In this document: in pieces, positions 7,829-16,941 of the stretch
Layout: every line of letters starts with the position of its first letter
Numbering within the stretch: the first letter of the stretch is position 1
DNA from: JABFRJ01 sp031379035
Lineage (GTDB): Bacteria > Pseudomonadota > Alphaproteobacteria > Rhizobiales > Hyphomicrobiaceae
DNA length: 29,135 nt
Assembly (NCBI GenBank): GCA_031379035.1
Contig: JANNEU010000172.1
Span: forward strand, 1 to 29,135
Direction of reading: 5' to 3'
Made by a program: the position numbers and the translations under genes
The notes under the pieces: model-generated
Database searches by the model: none
Told to the model about the DNA's origin: nothing
The model's input: the letters and a program-made list of their open reading frames with translations, nothing else

Positions 7829-10800
7829 TCACCCAAACAATCGCAATTGCCGCTCGTCTTGGCCTTTGGTTTCGCGCGCGAGCTGCTCGATGCGATCAAA
7901 TGGTACTTGCTCGGCGGTGATCAGCGAACGATGCGCCTTCATGGAGCGCACGAGGCCTTCCTGCACCAGATGGAACTCGCCCACTGTCTGCCCCGGCAGC
8001 ACCGACGCCGCGTCAAGCCCGCTGTCCGACTGGAACGCCGCTTTGAGCTTCTTGAGCGCGGTGTCTTCACGCACGCGACCAATGAACCAGCTGGTGATCT
8101 GGTCGCGGCTCTTGTAGTCGAGATCGCCGGGCGACTGCGTCGCCAGCATGATGCCAAGTCCCGCAGACCGCGCCCGCTTGAGCAGGCTCTGCAACGGTTC
8201 CGCCGTCGCCGGCTTGGCGTTTGCCGGAATGTAAAGATCGGCCTCGTCGAGCATCAGCACGGCTTGCAGTTCGTCGTTGGGATTGCGCTGGCAAAAGCGT
8301 AACGCTTCGGCGAGGAACTGCGACACCCAGAACAGGATGTTCTCATTGTCGCCGAGGAAACCCGTATAGATGATCGACAGTCGTGTGCGCCCATCGGAGC
8401 GCGCATAGGGCCCGATGCCGAGCAGCCGCTCCATGTTGAGCGTCTCGCCACCTGCCTCGAACAGTGACGCATTGCGGTGTCGCAAGCTGTCAAGCTGCGC
8501 TACGAGATCGCGACGCAGTTTCCCTGACGGGTCCATGCGCTGCGTCGCTTCGGCTAGCTCCGGATCGTCCTCTTCGAGCAGATGGATGAGATCGGCCAGC
8601 ATCACTTGTGTCGAGAACCGTTGGCCGAGCAGGCGCAGCGCCACCGACAACGTGCCGGACTGCTTCTGGTGCGTGGCGGAGTTCTTCAAGTGAAGCATGT
8701 CGCCAAGGGCGGCGGCGGACAGTCCGGCGAGCAACTGCTGCTCGTGATCAGGCAATTCCTTGATGCCGGTTGGCAACAAGGTGATCGAGATGGGCCGGCC
8801 CGACGAACGGCCGGGTGTGTAGACCGCTACGTCGATGTTGTCGGCGAGCTTCTCGCGTTCGCCGCGACGATCAGAGTAGTCGCCTTCGATGGCGCGCCAG
8901 ACATCGGGATTGGCGTAGCTGCACAGATCCCCTTTGCGATCGATCAGGATCGCGGGAATGCCGCGTTGCAAGATTTGTTCTATCAGGCAGAGCGCCAGCG
9001 TGGTTTTACCCGAGCCCGAACCGCCAAGCACTGCGGCGTGGCGCTTTAAGACGTTCTTGTTAAGTGTCACCGCCGTATTCGTCTTGATCATCCGACCAGC
9101 GAGAATACTGCCGGCACCCTCGCCGTTCTCGTCGAGAATGACGGAAAGCGGCAGATCATCTTCGGGCTTCGCGTCGCCCGGCGCGGCGGTCGGTACAGCT
9201 GTCTTTTCCTCGGCTGGGAGTGCCCAGCCGGTCCAATCGGCAGCCGGCGATCCCGCAAAACCAGCCTGCGGCAGCGCCGGCGGCAAGGCCGAGATCGGCG
9301 CAACGCTTTGTCCGATAGTGCCGACCGACAGGCCAGCCAACTTAAAGGCATCGCCGGCCGCCTCGACAACGGCCGTCATGTTTGCTTTCGACGCTGCCTC
9401 GACCTTCGTGACATTACGATTGATCAGATCAAGCCGCAGCAGCTGCACAATTGCGCCCAGAGCGGATAGCAACTTTGATTGCTCGAACCAACGGGCAAAG
9501 CCTGGATCGTTTTTATGGTGATTGTGGAAGTCACGCACCGTCAGCACGCGTTCCCATTCGGCGAGCGGAACTAAAAGCGCGCGTCCGCCGCTTTCGCGGA
9601 ACTTGCGGAACGCTTGCGCTGTCTGACTTTTCGTGTTCGGCGGATAATCGCTGGCGCGCAGCATAAAGCACGTCTTCGTACTCATCGCGCCAAGCGCGCG
9701 ATCCAGCTGCCGCTTGAAGCCGCCGCCCTGGATTGAACGGTTACAGAGAAAAATGCGGCTTTCGGTCGTGAAGCCTGACTTGTGACGCAGCGTCATATCG
9801 AGCGCTGGCAGGTCGTCGGCAATTGCCAACCGCTCCAAGGTCAGATCCAGGGCTGCCGGCCATTCCTCGCCAGCGAGCGTCAACGCCGAGTGTAAAACGC
9901 CCACCAGACTGATGTCGTCGGCGGGTATCTCCACTTGGCTGTCGGAGCTGAAACGCTCCCACATCTCGCGGAAGTCAACATGCGCAGCGCTGTCGGTTGC
10001 CGACGCGGAGCCTCCGGCTGCGCTGGCTCCGAATAGGCTGCCGCCCAAGGCCTGCACCAGTGCGTCCAGGAAGCCAGGCTGATCGGCTCCGTCGTGGTTG
10101 GCCGTGCGCCCGTGATCACGGCAACGGGTTTGCGCCAACTCCAACAACCGCCGCGTTGAGAGGCCGCTGAACTCCTCATAAAAGCTATCCGTGAAGAGCT
10201 CGTTCGGATCCTCGACGCCGTAGTCGAGCCCCATCGTTGCGCCGTGCTCGAGCCGGCGGGCAATGATCAGGCGGGCTTCTTCAGCTGTGCGTGTCTCGAT
10301 CAGCGGCACGGGGCCGGCCTTCTCGATACGGTCGATGTAGGACTGCGCCAACGTCTCGCGTGCTTTCGAGTAGAAGTCTTCCAGCACAGAAATAATGACG
10401 ATTGATGTGGGTAGCCGGTTGGCGATCTGGATCAGATCGCGCACGGCCTTCTGGAACCGCTCCTGATAGTCGTCGAAGAAGCGCAGATCCTCGACCTGAT
10501 CGATCGCGAATACGAAGGCTGCCCGATCCACCGTCCACATCAGCTTGCCGAGACATTCGATGATTTCGAAGGCGCGGCCGTCACCCGAATTGGGATCGAG
10601 GGCTGCCACGGCGCGATGAGACAGTTCCGTCAGTGGCTTGCCATGCAAGTACTGACGCACGCGCTGATCGATCTGTGGCTCGGCGCGCTGCATGTAGAGC
10701 AAGGCACGTACAATGTTGATATCCAGGCCCTCGCCCGCAAACTTTGAGCTTGCGACCACGTCGTCGGCGAGCTTGAGCACCAACTGCGCCAGCGCCGGCG

Positions 10801-11308
10801 CGTCGAGGTCTGCCTCACGCAAGGTTGCCAAGGCGGTTGGATCGACGACGTCAGAATCGTTCACCAGTCGCCGGGTCAGGCGCGCCAAAGCACTTTCGCC
10901 GCCGCGATCAGGATCAAAGGGCTTCTCAAGCGAATTGATCAATCGCCGCAGGTAGTAGTCGGCATAGTTACCGATATCTGGCGTCATCTGCGCGTAGCCG
11001 AAGTAGGCCTTGCCTGCGCGATGCGACGCGGTCCGCATGGCACGCACGAGATGTGTTTTGCCGGCACCGGACTGGCCGTGAAACAGCAGAATTCTGGCCT
11101 GTGCGGCGGCGTTCTTCTTGCCCGCCTTCACGTCGGTTACCGCATCCAGCAGGTCGGTGAACTTGGCGCGCGCCTTGCGATGCACGGCTTCCACATCAAC
11201 CGGATCGGCATGCCAAACGTCGTCTTCCCAGGTGATTGAGTGCTCGAACGCCTGGCTCATGCGGTCGAGACCAGGGTTGGCAGGAAGCGGTGGAGGCGGC
11301 AACAGCAT
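7829..11308 (-). CDS. Large protein with two P-loop domains, C-terminal HerA/DUF87-like ATPase
   Basis: A 1159-residue cytoplasmic protein with two nucleotide-binding domains. The first has a Walker A GQSGAGKTH at 78-86 and a Walker B-like FVFAIDQVED at 265-274, and resembles STAND/KAP or Orc-type NTPases. The middle, about 480-640, is unassigned; it includes a segment (around 515-590) where one damaged or modified DNA-sensing or nuclease-like fold could hide, but no motif proves this. The second has Walker A GGSGSGKTT at 762-770, RKGD near 791, Walker B LMLDEADLYIP at 1018-1028 and ATQSPGDLD at 1056-1064, the signature of HerA/VirB4-like DNA translocases (DUF87). ATG 11308 was chosen because AAGGA lies upstream; a TTG at 11365 would add 19 residues. 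It follows the winged-helix-like gene by 66 bases on the same strand. The role is unknown; DNA translocation, segregation or defence are all possible. Confidence 0.83.
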   Translation of the reverse strand: MLLPPPPLPANPGLDRMSQAFEHSITWEDDVWHADPVDVEAVHRKARAKFTDLLDAVTDVKAGKKNAAAQARILLFHGQSGAGKTHLVRAMRTASHRAGKAYFGYAQMTPDIGNYADYYLRRLINSLEKPFDPDRGGESALARLTRRLVNDSDVVDPTALATLREADLDAPALAQLVLKLADDVVASSKFAGEGLDINIVRALLYMQRAEPQIDQRVRQYLHGKPLTELSHRAVAALDPNSGDGRAFEIIECLGKLMWTVDRAAFVFAIDQVEDLRFFDDYQERFQKAVRDLIQIANRLPTSIVIISVLEDFYSKARETLAQSYIDRIEKAGPVPLIETRTAEEARLIIARRLEHGATMGLDYGVEDPNELFTDSFYEEFSGLSTRRLLELAQTRCRDHGRTANHDGADQPGFLDALVQALGGSLFGASAAGGSASATDSAAHVDFREMWERFSSDSQVEIPADDISLVGVLHSALTLAGEEWPAALDLTLERLAIADDLPALDMTLRHKSGFTTESRIFLCNRSIQGGGFKRQLDRALGAMSTKTCFMLRASDYPPNTKSQTAQAFRKFRESGGRALLVPLAEWERVLTVRDFHNHHKNDPGFARWFEQSKLLSALGAIVQLLRLDLINRNVTKVEAASKANMTAVVEAAGDAFKLAGLSVGTIGQSVAPISALPPALPQAGFAGSPAADWTGWALPAEEKTAVPTAAPGDAKPEDDLPLSVILDENGEGAGSILAGRMIKTNTAVTLNKNVLKRHAAVLGGSGSGKTTLALCLIEQILQRGIPAILIDRKGDLCSYANPDVWRAIEGDYSDRRGEREKLADNIDVAVYTPGRSSGRPISITLLPTGIKELPDHEQQLLAGLSAAALGDMLHLKNSATHQKQSGTLSVALRLLGQRFSTQVMLADLIHLLEEDDPELAEATQRMDPSGKLRRDLVAQLDSLRHRNASLFEAGGETLNMERLLGIGPYARSDGRTRLSIIYTGFLGDNENILFWVSQFLAEALRFCQRNPNDELQAVLMLDEADLYIPANAKPATAEPLQSLLKRARSAGLGIMLATQSPGDLDYKSRDQITSWFIGRVREDTALKKLKAAFQSDSGLDAASVLPGQTVGEFHLVQEGLVRSMKAHRSLITAEQVPFDRIEQLARETKGQDERQLRLFG

Positions 11309-11374
11309 CGAGACATTTCCTTGGGCAAGGAATTCAGGCAGCAGGCACGGCGACGGTAGAAGCAAAGTGACGCT

Positions 11375-12586
11375 TCAGTCGTCTACGCGTACGAAATGGA
11401 AGATCGCGTTCTTGTAGGCGATGGCGCTCGCATGCACGTCGGTCAGCGAACGTTGGTCTTTGAGATCGGCGTTTGCCAGAACGATCCGGCCGACGCGATG
11501 GGCCTCGATCAACATGGCTTTGAACTCGATTTCACTGATGTTCCACTCGGGATGCTGCGTGCGCACCGCGTGCCACACCTTTGAGACAAAGGCTTTACGG
11601 TTGCCGGGCCAGCCCTCCGCAATGCCGTGAGCGGCTGCCAGAACGGCTGAGACAAAACCTACAAAATCAGGCCGTATCTGGCCGGCGGCAGGCGCGTGTG
11701 CTGTGCTCGGCAGGGTCTTCACGAGCGACAGCGCCGGCGAAGATGCAGCTTGCACTGCCGCCTTTGACTGTATCGCAGCAGCGCGGGCACCTTTGACCGC
11801 ACGCCGCGACGAGCGCGATGCCGTTTCCGCAGACTTCACAATCCCACGCGTCACATAGCGCCGCAGCAATGCCGTCTGCAGATTTTCAAATCCGGGCTTC
11901 GTCGCGCCTGCGTGCTCCATCGCGAGCGCTGTAACAAGCCGGCCATCAGTCGCGAACTCGCGCGGTGGGTGGGCAAGGCGACCAGCCAGGGCGCGACCGG
12001 CTTTGACCGACAGGCCCGAACGGCCGTCAACGCCGGTCGGCAAGCTGTCGCCGAACGCGCGCGTCACCGCCAGCTTGGCAAGCTGCGAGCGGACACGCGA
12101 AGCGGTCGGCACGCTACGACCTTTGAGCTTGAATGCGGTCTGGACGATTTCCAGGCGCAAGCCATCGGCCTTCAGCAGCGCCTTCAACCGCCGCGGCGGC
12201 AGTCCTTCCACACCCAGCGCTTTGGCAACGAGCCGTGCACCCTTCGCCTCGGTCCAAGTTCGCGGCAAAGTGCTGACCCCAAGCACGAGTGTCGCCCGTT
12301 TGCTTCCGGCGTCGGTCACCGCAACAGCCACGGGCTTGGCATCGCACAAGCCAGCGTCCGCCAGCGCGCCCAAATCCCGATCCAAAACGCTCTGCCATTC
12401 GCTCATCGGCAGGAGATGCCCGACAATCGGCCAGAGTTCGCGTGCCAGATCGGCCCGCGCCACAGCTTTTCCTGCCGTCGCGAGGCGCACAAGAACGATG
12501 TCACGCATCCGGCCGCCATCGAGATGCGGTTTTGATGTCGCAGCCGTTGTTGGCGGCGGCATAGCAAGAGTGGCGGCAGCATCCAT
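11375..12586 (-). CDS. Winged-helix-like partner protein of the HerA-like ATPase
   Basis: A 403-residue protein of no family I can name. Residues about 27-100 look like a winged-helix domain (MRDIVLVRLATAGKAVARAD, then LARELWPIVG, a second helix set and VTDAGSKRATLVLG). A basic, Ala/Arg/Ser-rich middle (SRSSRRAVKGARAAAIQSKA) probably is a flexible linker. The last 95 residues (from PDFVGFVSAVL) form a second compact domain with WPGNRKAFVSKVWHAV and FKAMLIEAHRVGRIVLANAD, also of winged-helix character. Two DNA-binding-like ends joined by a linker suit a loader or targeting subunit for the ATPase encoded 66 bases downstream. ATG 12586 is preferred, with GGAGGG about nine bases upstream; ATG 12595 and 12604 are in frame but poorly spaced. 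Confidence 0.76.
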   Translation of the reverse strand: MDAAATLAMPPPTTAATSKPHLDGGRMRDIVLVRLATAGKAVARADLARELWPIVGHLLPMSEWQSVLDRDLGALADAGLCDAKPVAVAVTDAGSKRATLVLGVSTLPRTWTEAKGARLVAKALGVEGLPPRRLKALLKADGLRLEIVQTAFKLKGRSVPTASRVRSQLAKLAVTRAFGDSLPTGVDGRSGLSVKAGRALAGRLAHPPREFATDGRLVTALAMEHAGATKPGFENLQTALLRRYVTRGIVKSAETASRSSRRAVKGARAAAIQSKAAVQAASSPALSLVKTLPSTAHAPAAGQIRPDFVGFVSAVLAAAHGIAEGWPGNRKAFVSKVWHAVRTQHPEWNISEIEFKAMLIEAHRVGRIVLANADLKDQRSLTDVHASAIAYKNAIFHFVRVDD

Positions 12587-12719
12587 GTGAGTCATCCCTC
12601 CCATGCGAGGGCCGGCAACCGAGATAGCGGCAGCATCGACAAACCTCGAGCATCGGGCCGGACGCGCGAATCACCGGCATATTGGTAGATACCATGTGGA
12701 ACTCAACACGTTCAGCCAA

Positions 12720-12741
12720 GCCCTTGACATCACGCAAGGGC
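12720..12741. other. Short hairpin in the spacer upstream of the winged-helix-like gene
   Basis: GCCCTTG (12720-12726) and CAAGGGC (12735-12741) form a perfect 7-bp stem with an 8-base loop. It lies in the 224-base spacer between the GNAT gene and the winged-helix-like gene, both on the minus strand. No T-run follows on the minus strand, so it could be a protein-binding site or a weak terminator for the purH-GNAT transcript. Nothing else was seen in this spacer. Confidence 0.4.
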
Positions 12742-12810
12742 AAGCTGCGCACTGCTTCGAGTGTTGTTTTCAAGCATTATTCCATTGCCGGCGGAGAGTG
12801 CTATGGCGCG

Positions 12811-13293
12811 TCATCGTTTAGCAATCATCTGCCAGCAGGCCCCCAGTGCCGGATCGCTGGTGACCGCGTGCCAACGGAACCCAACACGCTCAATCGCCCG
12901 CACAGCCCGCTCGTTGGCGATAGCAACACGGACCGCAAGCCCCGCCGCCAGCGTCGTCCCGAACACCTCGTCCCTGAGCAGCGCTAGCCCAGCCGCCCCC
13001 AAACCCCGACCGCGATGCGCCTCCGATCCGATGAACACATCCGCTTGCCAGGTTGCCGGCGGCAGGCTGCGGTCCGCAAAGTCCAGCGCGTGCGCATAAC
13101 CAATCAATTCGGCGTCCAGCGCAATCATTCTAGCAACGGCCGTCTCCGACGCCGCGGCCATCGCCATGGCCGCCTCGGCTGCAGATTTTGAACCCCACCA
13201 CTGGAGCACGTGCGGCTCGGCCAGCCAGCGCCGCAAGCGAAAGCGATCACCGTTGGTGACTGGCTTCAGCGAGAGATGGCCCGTTGTGCTCAA
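12811..13293 (-). CDS. GNAT-family N-acetyltransferase
   Basis: A 160-residue acetyltransferase of the GNAT superfamily. The acetyl-CoA-binding motif A is EAHRGRGLGAAGLALLRDEV, with the pattern R/Q-x-x-G-x-G/A; the N-terminus (RLRRWLAEPHVLQWWG) resembles aminoglycoside 6'-N-acetyltransferases and related ribosomal-protein-type enzymes, and NERAVRAIERVGF near the end is the usual motif B. The acceptor substrate cannot be read from the sequence. It appears to start at TTG (13293-13291), overlapping the purH stop by four bases (TTGA); no ATG lies close by, so translational coupling to purH is likely. Aminoglycoside resistance is only a family resemblance. Confidence 0.8.
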   Translation of the reverse strand: MSTTGHLSLKPVTNGDRFRLRRWLAEPHVLQWWGSKSAAEAAMAMAAASETAVARMIALDAELIGYAHALDFADRSLPPATWQADVFIGSEAHRGRGLGAAGLALLRDEVFGTTLAAGLAVRVAIANERAVRAIERVGFRWHAVTSDPALGACWQMIAKR

Positions 13294-14888
13294 TGTTTGA
13301 AATGCCGCATGCCGGTAAAGACCATGGCGAGACCTTGCTCATCCGCAGCCTTGATCACTTCTTCGTCCCGCACCGATCCGCCAGGCTGGATCACGCAGCG
13401 CGCGCCTGCTTCCGCCGCCGACAACAGCCCATCAGCAAACGGGAAAAACGCATCCGACGCCACCGCCGACCCTGCCACGGAGAGCTTCGCCAACTCCGCC
13501 TTGATCACCGCGATGCGCGACGCATTCACCCGGCTCATCTGCCCGGCACCGATGCCGATCGTCGCGCCATCCTTGGCGTAGACAATCGCATTCGATTTCA
13601 CGAATTTCGCCACTCGCCACGCAAACTTCAAATCCGCCATTTCTACCGCCGTCGGCGTGCGTTTGGTCACCACCTTGTAGTCGTTTGCCAGCGCCAGATC
13701 AGCATCCTGCACCAGCAGTCCACCGGTCACGCGCTTGGTGTCGAGCCGCGGTGCGGTTGCAACCGGCCATGCGCCGCACACCAACAGCCGCACGTTCTTT
13801 TTCGCTGCAATGATCGCTTCAACATCCGGTCCGACATCCGGCGCAATGATCACTTCGACGAACTGCCTGTCGACAATGGCCTTGGCAGTCGCTGCGTCCA
13901 GCGTCCGATTGAACGCGATGATACCGCCAAAAGCGGATTCCGGATCGGTCTTAAACGCACGATTATACGCTGCTTCCAGCGTTGCGGCCTCCGCCACGCC
14001 GCAGGGATTGGCATGCTTGACGATCACGCATGTCGGCTTATCGACAAACGCCTTCACGCACTCCAGTGCTGCATCAGTGTCGGCAATGTTGTTGTACGAC
14101 AGCTCCTTGCCTTGCAGCTGCTTGGCCGTCGCCACGCTCGCTTCGCGCGCGCCGCGCTCCACATAAAACGCCGCCGATTGATGCGGGTTTTCACCGTACC
14201 TGAGGTCCTGGGCCTTTCGATATTGCGTTGTGTAGGTGCGAGGATACCCTCTTGCTTTCAGGCCGGCAGAGTCGACTGCTGCCCCCAGCCAATTGGAAAT
14301 CGCGCCGTCATACTCGGCCGTTCGCGCGTAAGCTTTCTGCGCAAGCTCACGCCGGAACTCGAGCGTTGTCGTGCCGCCGCGTGTCCACAACTCTTCGAGC
14401 AGATGCTGATAGTCTTGCGGATCCACAACAACTGTCACTGACGCGTGGTTCTTCGCTGCACCACGGATCATGGCCGGTCCGCCGATATCGATGTTTTCTA
14501 TCGTCGTGTCGTAGTCCGCACCACGCGCCACCGTTGCCTCGAACGGATAAAGATTGACCACCAGTAGATCGATCATCCCGATGCCGTGCGCCCGCGCATC
14601 CGCCTGATGCGCCGCACTCTCGCGTACCGCCAGCAATCCGCCATGCACCTTTGGATGCAGCGTTTTGAGCCGCCCATCCATCATCTCTGGGAAGCCGGTG
14701 TGCTCTGACACGTCTTTGACGCTGATGCCTGCGTCACGTAGCGCCACCGCTGTGCCGCCCGTCGATAAAATCTCGACACCCAGCGCCTGCAATCCGCGAG
14801 AGAGCTCCAAAAGGCCGGTCTTGTCCGACACCGAAATCAGCGCCCGGATAATTTTCTGTTCGGGCAGAGCGCGGGGCGTAGCCGGCAT
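13290..14888 (-). CDS. purH: Bifunctional AICAR transformylase / IMP cyclohydrolase
   Basis: A 532-residue PurH, the family's normal length. It performs the last two steps of purine synthesis: AICAR takes a formyl group from 10-formyl-tetrahydrofolate and the product is closed to IMP. The N-terminal cyclohydrolase (MGS-like) domain shows ISVSDKTGLLELSRGL, EILSTGGTA and FPEMMDGRLKTLHPKVHGG. The transformylase part shows LRYGENPHQSAAF and the catalytic VKHANPCGVA. The ATG at 14888 has GGAGA eight bases upstream; an ORF extension to 14939 has no support. It follows the heparinase-like gene after 91 bases, an arrangement typical of Hyphomicrobiales, and overlaps the GNAT gene. Its formyl donor is the one made by Fhs encoded further along the window. 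Confidence 0.96.
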   Translation of the reverse strand: MPATPRALPEQKIIRALISVSDKTGLLELSRGLQALGVEILSTGGTAVALRDAGISVKDVSEHTGFPEMMDGRLKTLHPKVHGGLLAVRESAAHQADARAHGIGMIDLLVVNLYPFEATVARGADYDTTIENIDIGGPAMIRGAAKNHASVTVVVDPQDYQHLLEELWTRGGTTTLEFRRELAQKAYARTAEYDGAISNWLGAAVDSAGLKARGYPRTYTTQYRKAQDLRYGENPHQSAAFYVERGAREASVATAKQLQGKELSYNNIADTDAALECVKAFVDKPTCVIVKHANPCGVAEAATLEAAYNRAFKTDPESAFGGIIAFNRTLDAATAKAIVDRQFVEVIIAPDVGPDVEAIIAAKKNVRLLVCGAWPVATAPRLDTKRVTGGLLVQDADLALANDYKVVTKRTPTAVEMADLKFAWRVAKFVKSNAIVYAKDGATIGIGAGQMSRVNASRIAVIKAELAKLSVAGSAVASDAFFPFADGLLSAAEAGARCVIQPGGSVRDEEVIKAADEQGLAMVFTGMRHFKH

Positions 14889-14979
14889 GTCGAAGTCTCC
14901 AGAGCTATAGCGAATGCAACGCCTATCGCATGCGCACACCGGCCAGAGATGTCAACGATATCAGCGGTGCGTCAGGTGA

Positions 14980-16683
14980 TCAGGGCTGTGCGGCGGTAAC
15001 CGGCACCAGCGCGGCGAGTGCTTCAGCAAGACTGCCCGGTTTCGCATGGGCCTCGGATTGCGCATCCATCACTGCAGCTGCGTCTGCTTCCCGCACGAGC
15101 TGCCACTCGACCGTCCGGCTCGCTCCCGCATCGGCGAGCACCAGCACCTGCACCGTCTCGCGCGTTTTGGCTCCGTCGTGGTACGCGGCGCCTTCCACTG
15201 ATAGTGCGTGCCCGAGCGCTGACAGCCGCCAGCGATGTCCGTTCTCCGCCGTCAATAGCACCGCGTCGTTCGTCGCCCCCAGGGTCACCCGCACCGACGG
15301 ATGCAGCACGAAGCGCACCGCAAACGAAGCCGGCCCAGGTGCTTCAGCGCCAACCAGCGGCCGCAGCTCGTCTATCCCATCAAGCCGCCCACCATCGGCG
15401 CTCAGGGTCAATCGCCGCCGGTGGACAAAGCCCTGCTGTGAGTGCCCGGCATGGGTGGCGTCCATGTGCTGGGTTGTGCCGTCGGCAATCTCGGTTGTTA
15501 CAGTGTGCACTGGCTCCAGTGACGGCACGCGGCGCGGCGTGGTTGCTGGCTTGGCGGACTCCGTGGCACCTGCTGAAAATACCAACGTTCCGGTCATCTC
15601 TCGATCAACCTCACGGGGCTGACCGTCATGAACGAGAAGGGGGGATGTGCCACTGGTCATCTCAACGGAAAGCGCATGCCGCGCTGCCAATGGCGCGCCA
15701 ACGTCAGCGATCAGGCAGATGTCGCCAGCCAATAGCCGCGCAATGCCAGCGGTGGCACTGCTCCCGGCCCGGCCTGGCTGCACATCGGCATGCCGCGCGA
15801 CCAGCCACAGTGTCAGCTGTTCATCTGTCTGTGTGCGCGCGCTGCCCAGCCGCGCCAGCGAACCATCGCCAAGAAAAAGCGCGCCCACCAGACCTCTGAG
15901 GCGAGCAACGCCATCGGTCAGAAATGCCGGCACGTCCGCGCCGCGCATGCGATACAGCCGGCGCAGCGTTTCGAGCTCCAACAGGAGATCTGCCACTAAA
16001 TGGGGAACACGCCACACCGGGTCGCGCACCACCGTCTGCCGCTCGGCCAGCGCTGTACCGAGCTCCGCCGCGGCCGCACGTTGCAGTTCGTCCTCATCGT
16101 CGATGCACAACCCGGCTGCCGCCAGCGCGATCAAGCCAAGCAAACGTGCCGCGCCGTCCGCGGCCGTGACAGGCTGCGTTCGCGTCGCCTTTTGCAACGT
16201 CGCAATATCGGCACGCAACGCCTTGAGAATGTCGTCGTAGTGATCAGCAGCATCCGTCTGCAACAGCACGTCGGCATGTGCCAGCCACGACAGCACCCGT
16301 CGCGCCACAACACCGTCCGCCGATGCTACCGCGTCACGCCGCTTCCCCTGGGCCAACCATTCCGAAACCAACGCTTCGACGTGCAACGCCGCATTCGGAT
16401 CAACAGAGGGCGGAATGTGCCGTAGCCAATCGAAGCCATGGAGGGCGCGCCGCCAAGCCTCCGGCGCGCCCGCAACCGCAAACGGTGACCGCCCCGCCAG
16501 TACGACGGAGCTGCCCGCCAACGCGAACCGCCCCTCCGCCCATTCGGCGTAAAAAATCGGATCGGCTGGCTTCAGGCACGGCAGGATCGCGCCGAGCGCC
16601 ATGCGCCGGCGGGTGCCGCCAGCTGAAGGCCGCAGCGAGCGCGACGCGCGGCTGAGAAAATGCGCGAAATTAGTGGCGGCCAT
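14980..16683 (-). CDS. Heparinase II/III-family protein
   Basis: A 567-residue protein of the heparinase II/III-like superfamily. The N-terminal half is an Ala/Leu-rich alpha/alpha toroid with HGFDWLRHIPPS and the SLARLGSARTQ segment; the C-terminal half is a beta-sandwich including HAGHSQQGFVHRRRLTLSAD and GIDELRPL. Related proteins in this position in Hyphomicrobiales are thought to act on polysaccharides, but none of the substrate is known and no glycan gene is nearby. GGGGA precedes the ATG at 16683. No clear signal peptide was seen. It is the first gene of the heparinase-purH-GNAT group and its start faces the cupin gene across a 258-base spacer that holds repeat copy B. Confidence 0.83.
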   Translation of the reverse strand: MAATNFAHFLSRASRSLRPSAGGTRRRMALGAILPCLKPADPIFYAEWAEGRFALAGSSVVLAGRSPFAVAGAPEAWRRALHGFDWLRHIPPSVDPNAALHVEALVSEWLAQGKRRDAVASADGVVARRVLSWLAHADVLLQTDAADHYDDILKALRADIATLQKATRTQPVTAADGAARLLGLIALAAAGLCIDDEDELQRAAAAELGTALAERQTVVRDPVWRVPHLVADLLLELETLRRLYRMRGADVPAFLTDGVARLRGLVGALFLGDGSLARLGSARTQTDEQLTLWLVARHADVQPGRAGSSATAGIARLLAGDICLIADVGAPLAARHALSVEMTSGTSPLLVHDGQPREVDREMTGTLVFSAGATESAKPATTPRRVPSLEPVHTVTTEIADGTTQHMDATHAGHSQQGFVHRRRLTLSADGGRLDGIDELRPLVGAEAPGPASFAVRFVLHPSVRVTLGATNDAVLLTAENGHRWRLSALGHALSVEGAAYHDGAKTRETVQVLVLADAGASRTVEWQLVREADAAAVMDAQSEAHAKPGSLAEALAALVPVTAAQP

Positions 16684-16823
16684 GCCGTCCCCATTCGATC
16701 CAACGCAGCACGGAGTGAAGGGGCCGTGTGTACCAATCTGAGTGTGTCGCCGCTCAGGCCACGATACTTTTCTCCACAGGTAGTTGGTGCGGCAGACTGC
16801 GGGTCACGATAGGCTGCGTTACC

Positions 16824-16930
16824 CTAGGGTCGTTCCGCTCTTGGTGGAATCGAGGAACGACCCTAGCTCTTTGTTTTGTCGTGCTTCTTATCGGGAAAAC
16901 CGCTCACACTTTTCCCGGAAGCACTCTAGC
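16824..16930 (+). repeat. Dispersed intergenic repeat, copy B, with a 13-bp inverted repeat
   Basis: CTAGGGTCGTTCC (16824-16836) is repeated inverted and perfect as GGAACGACCCTAG (16854-16866), with a 17-base loop. The right arm continues into a T-rich segment, GTCGTGCTTCTT, GGGAAAACCGCT and CCCGGAAGCACTCTAGC, matching copy A at 7068-7189. The element ends 11 bases before the cupin start codon, so it may carry promoter or RNA-processing signals for that gene. Confidence 0.85.
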
Positions 16931-16941
16931 TGGAGCACGCT

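Noticed and set aside
12501..12773. Small minus-strand frame in the spacer before the winged-helix-like gene
   Set aside because: It begins with TTG, lacks a ribosome binding site and ends as a frame-shifted shadow of the next gene, so I do not call it a gene.
13284..14441. Open frame of 385 codons on the plus strand opposite purH
   Set aside because: Its codon composition gives an Arg/His/Cys-rich product with no recognisable motif, while the minus strand holds an unmistakable PurH. It is a GC-driven shadow.
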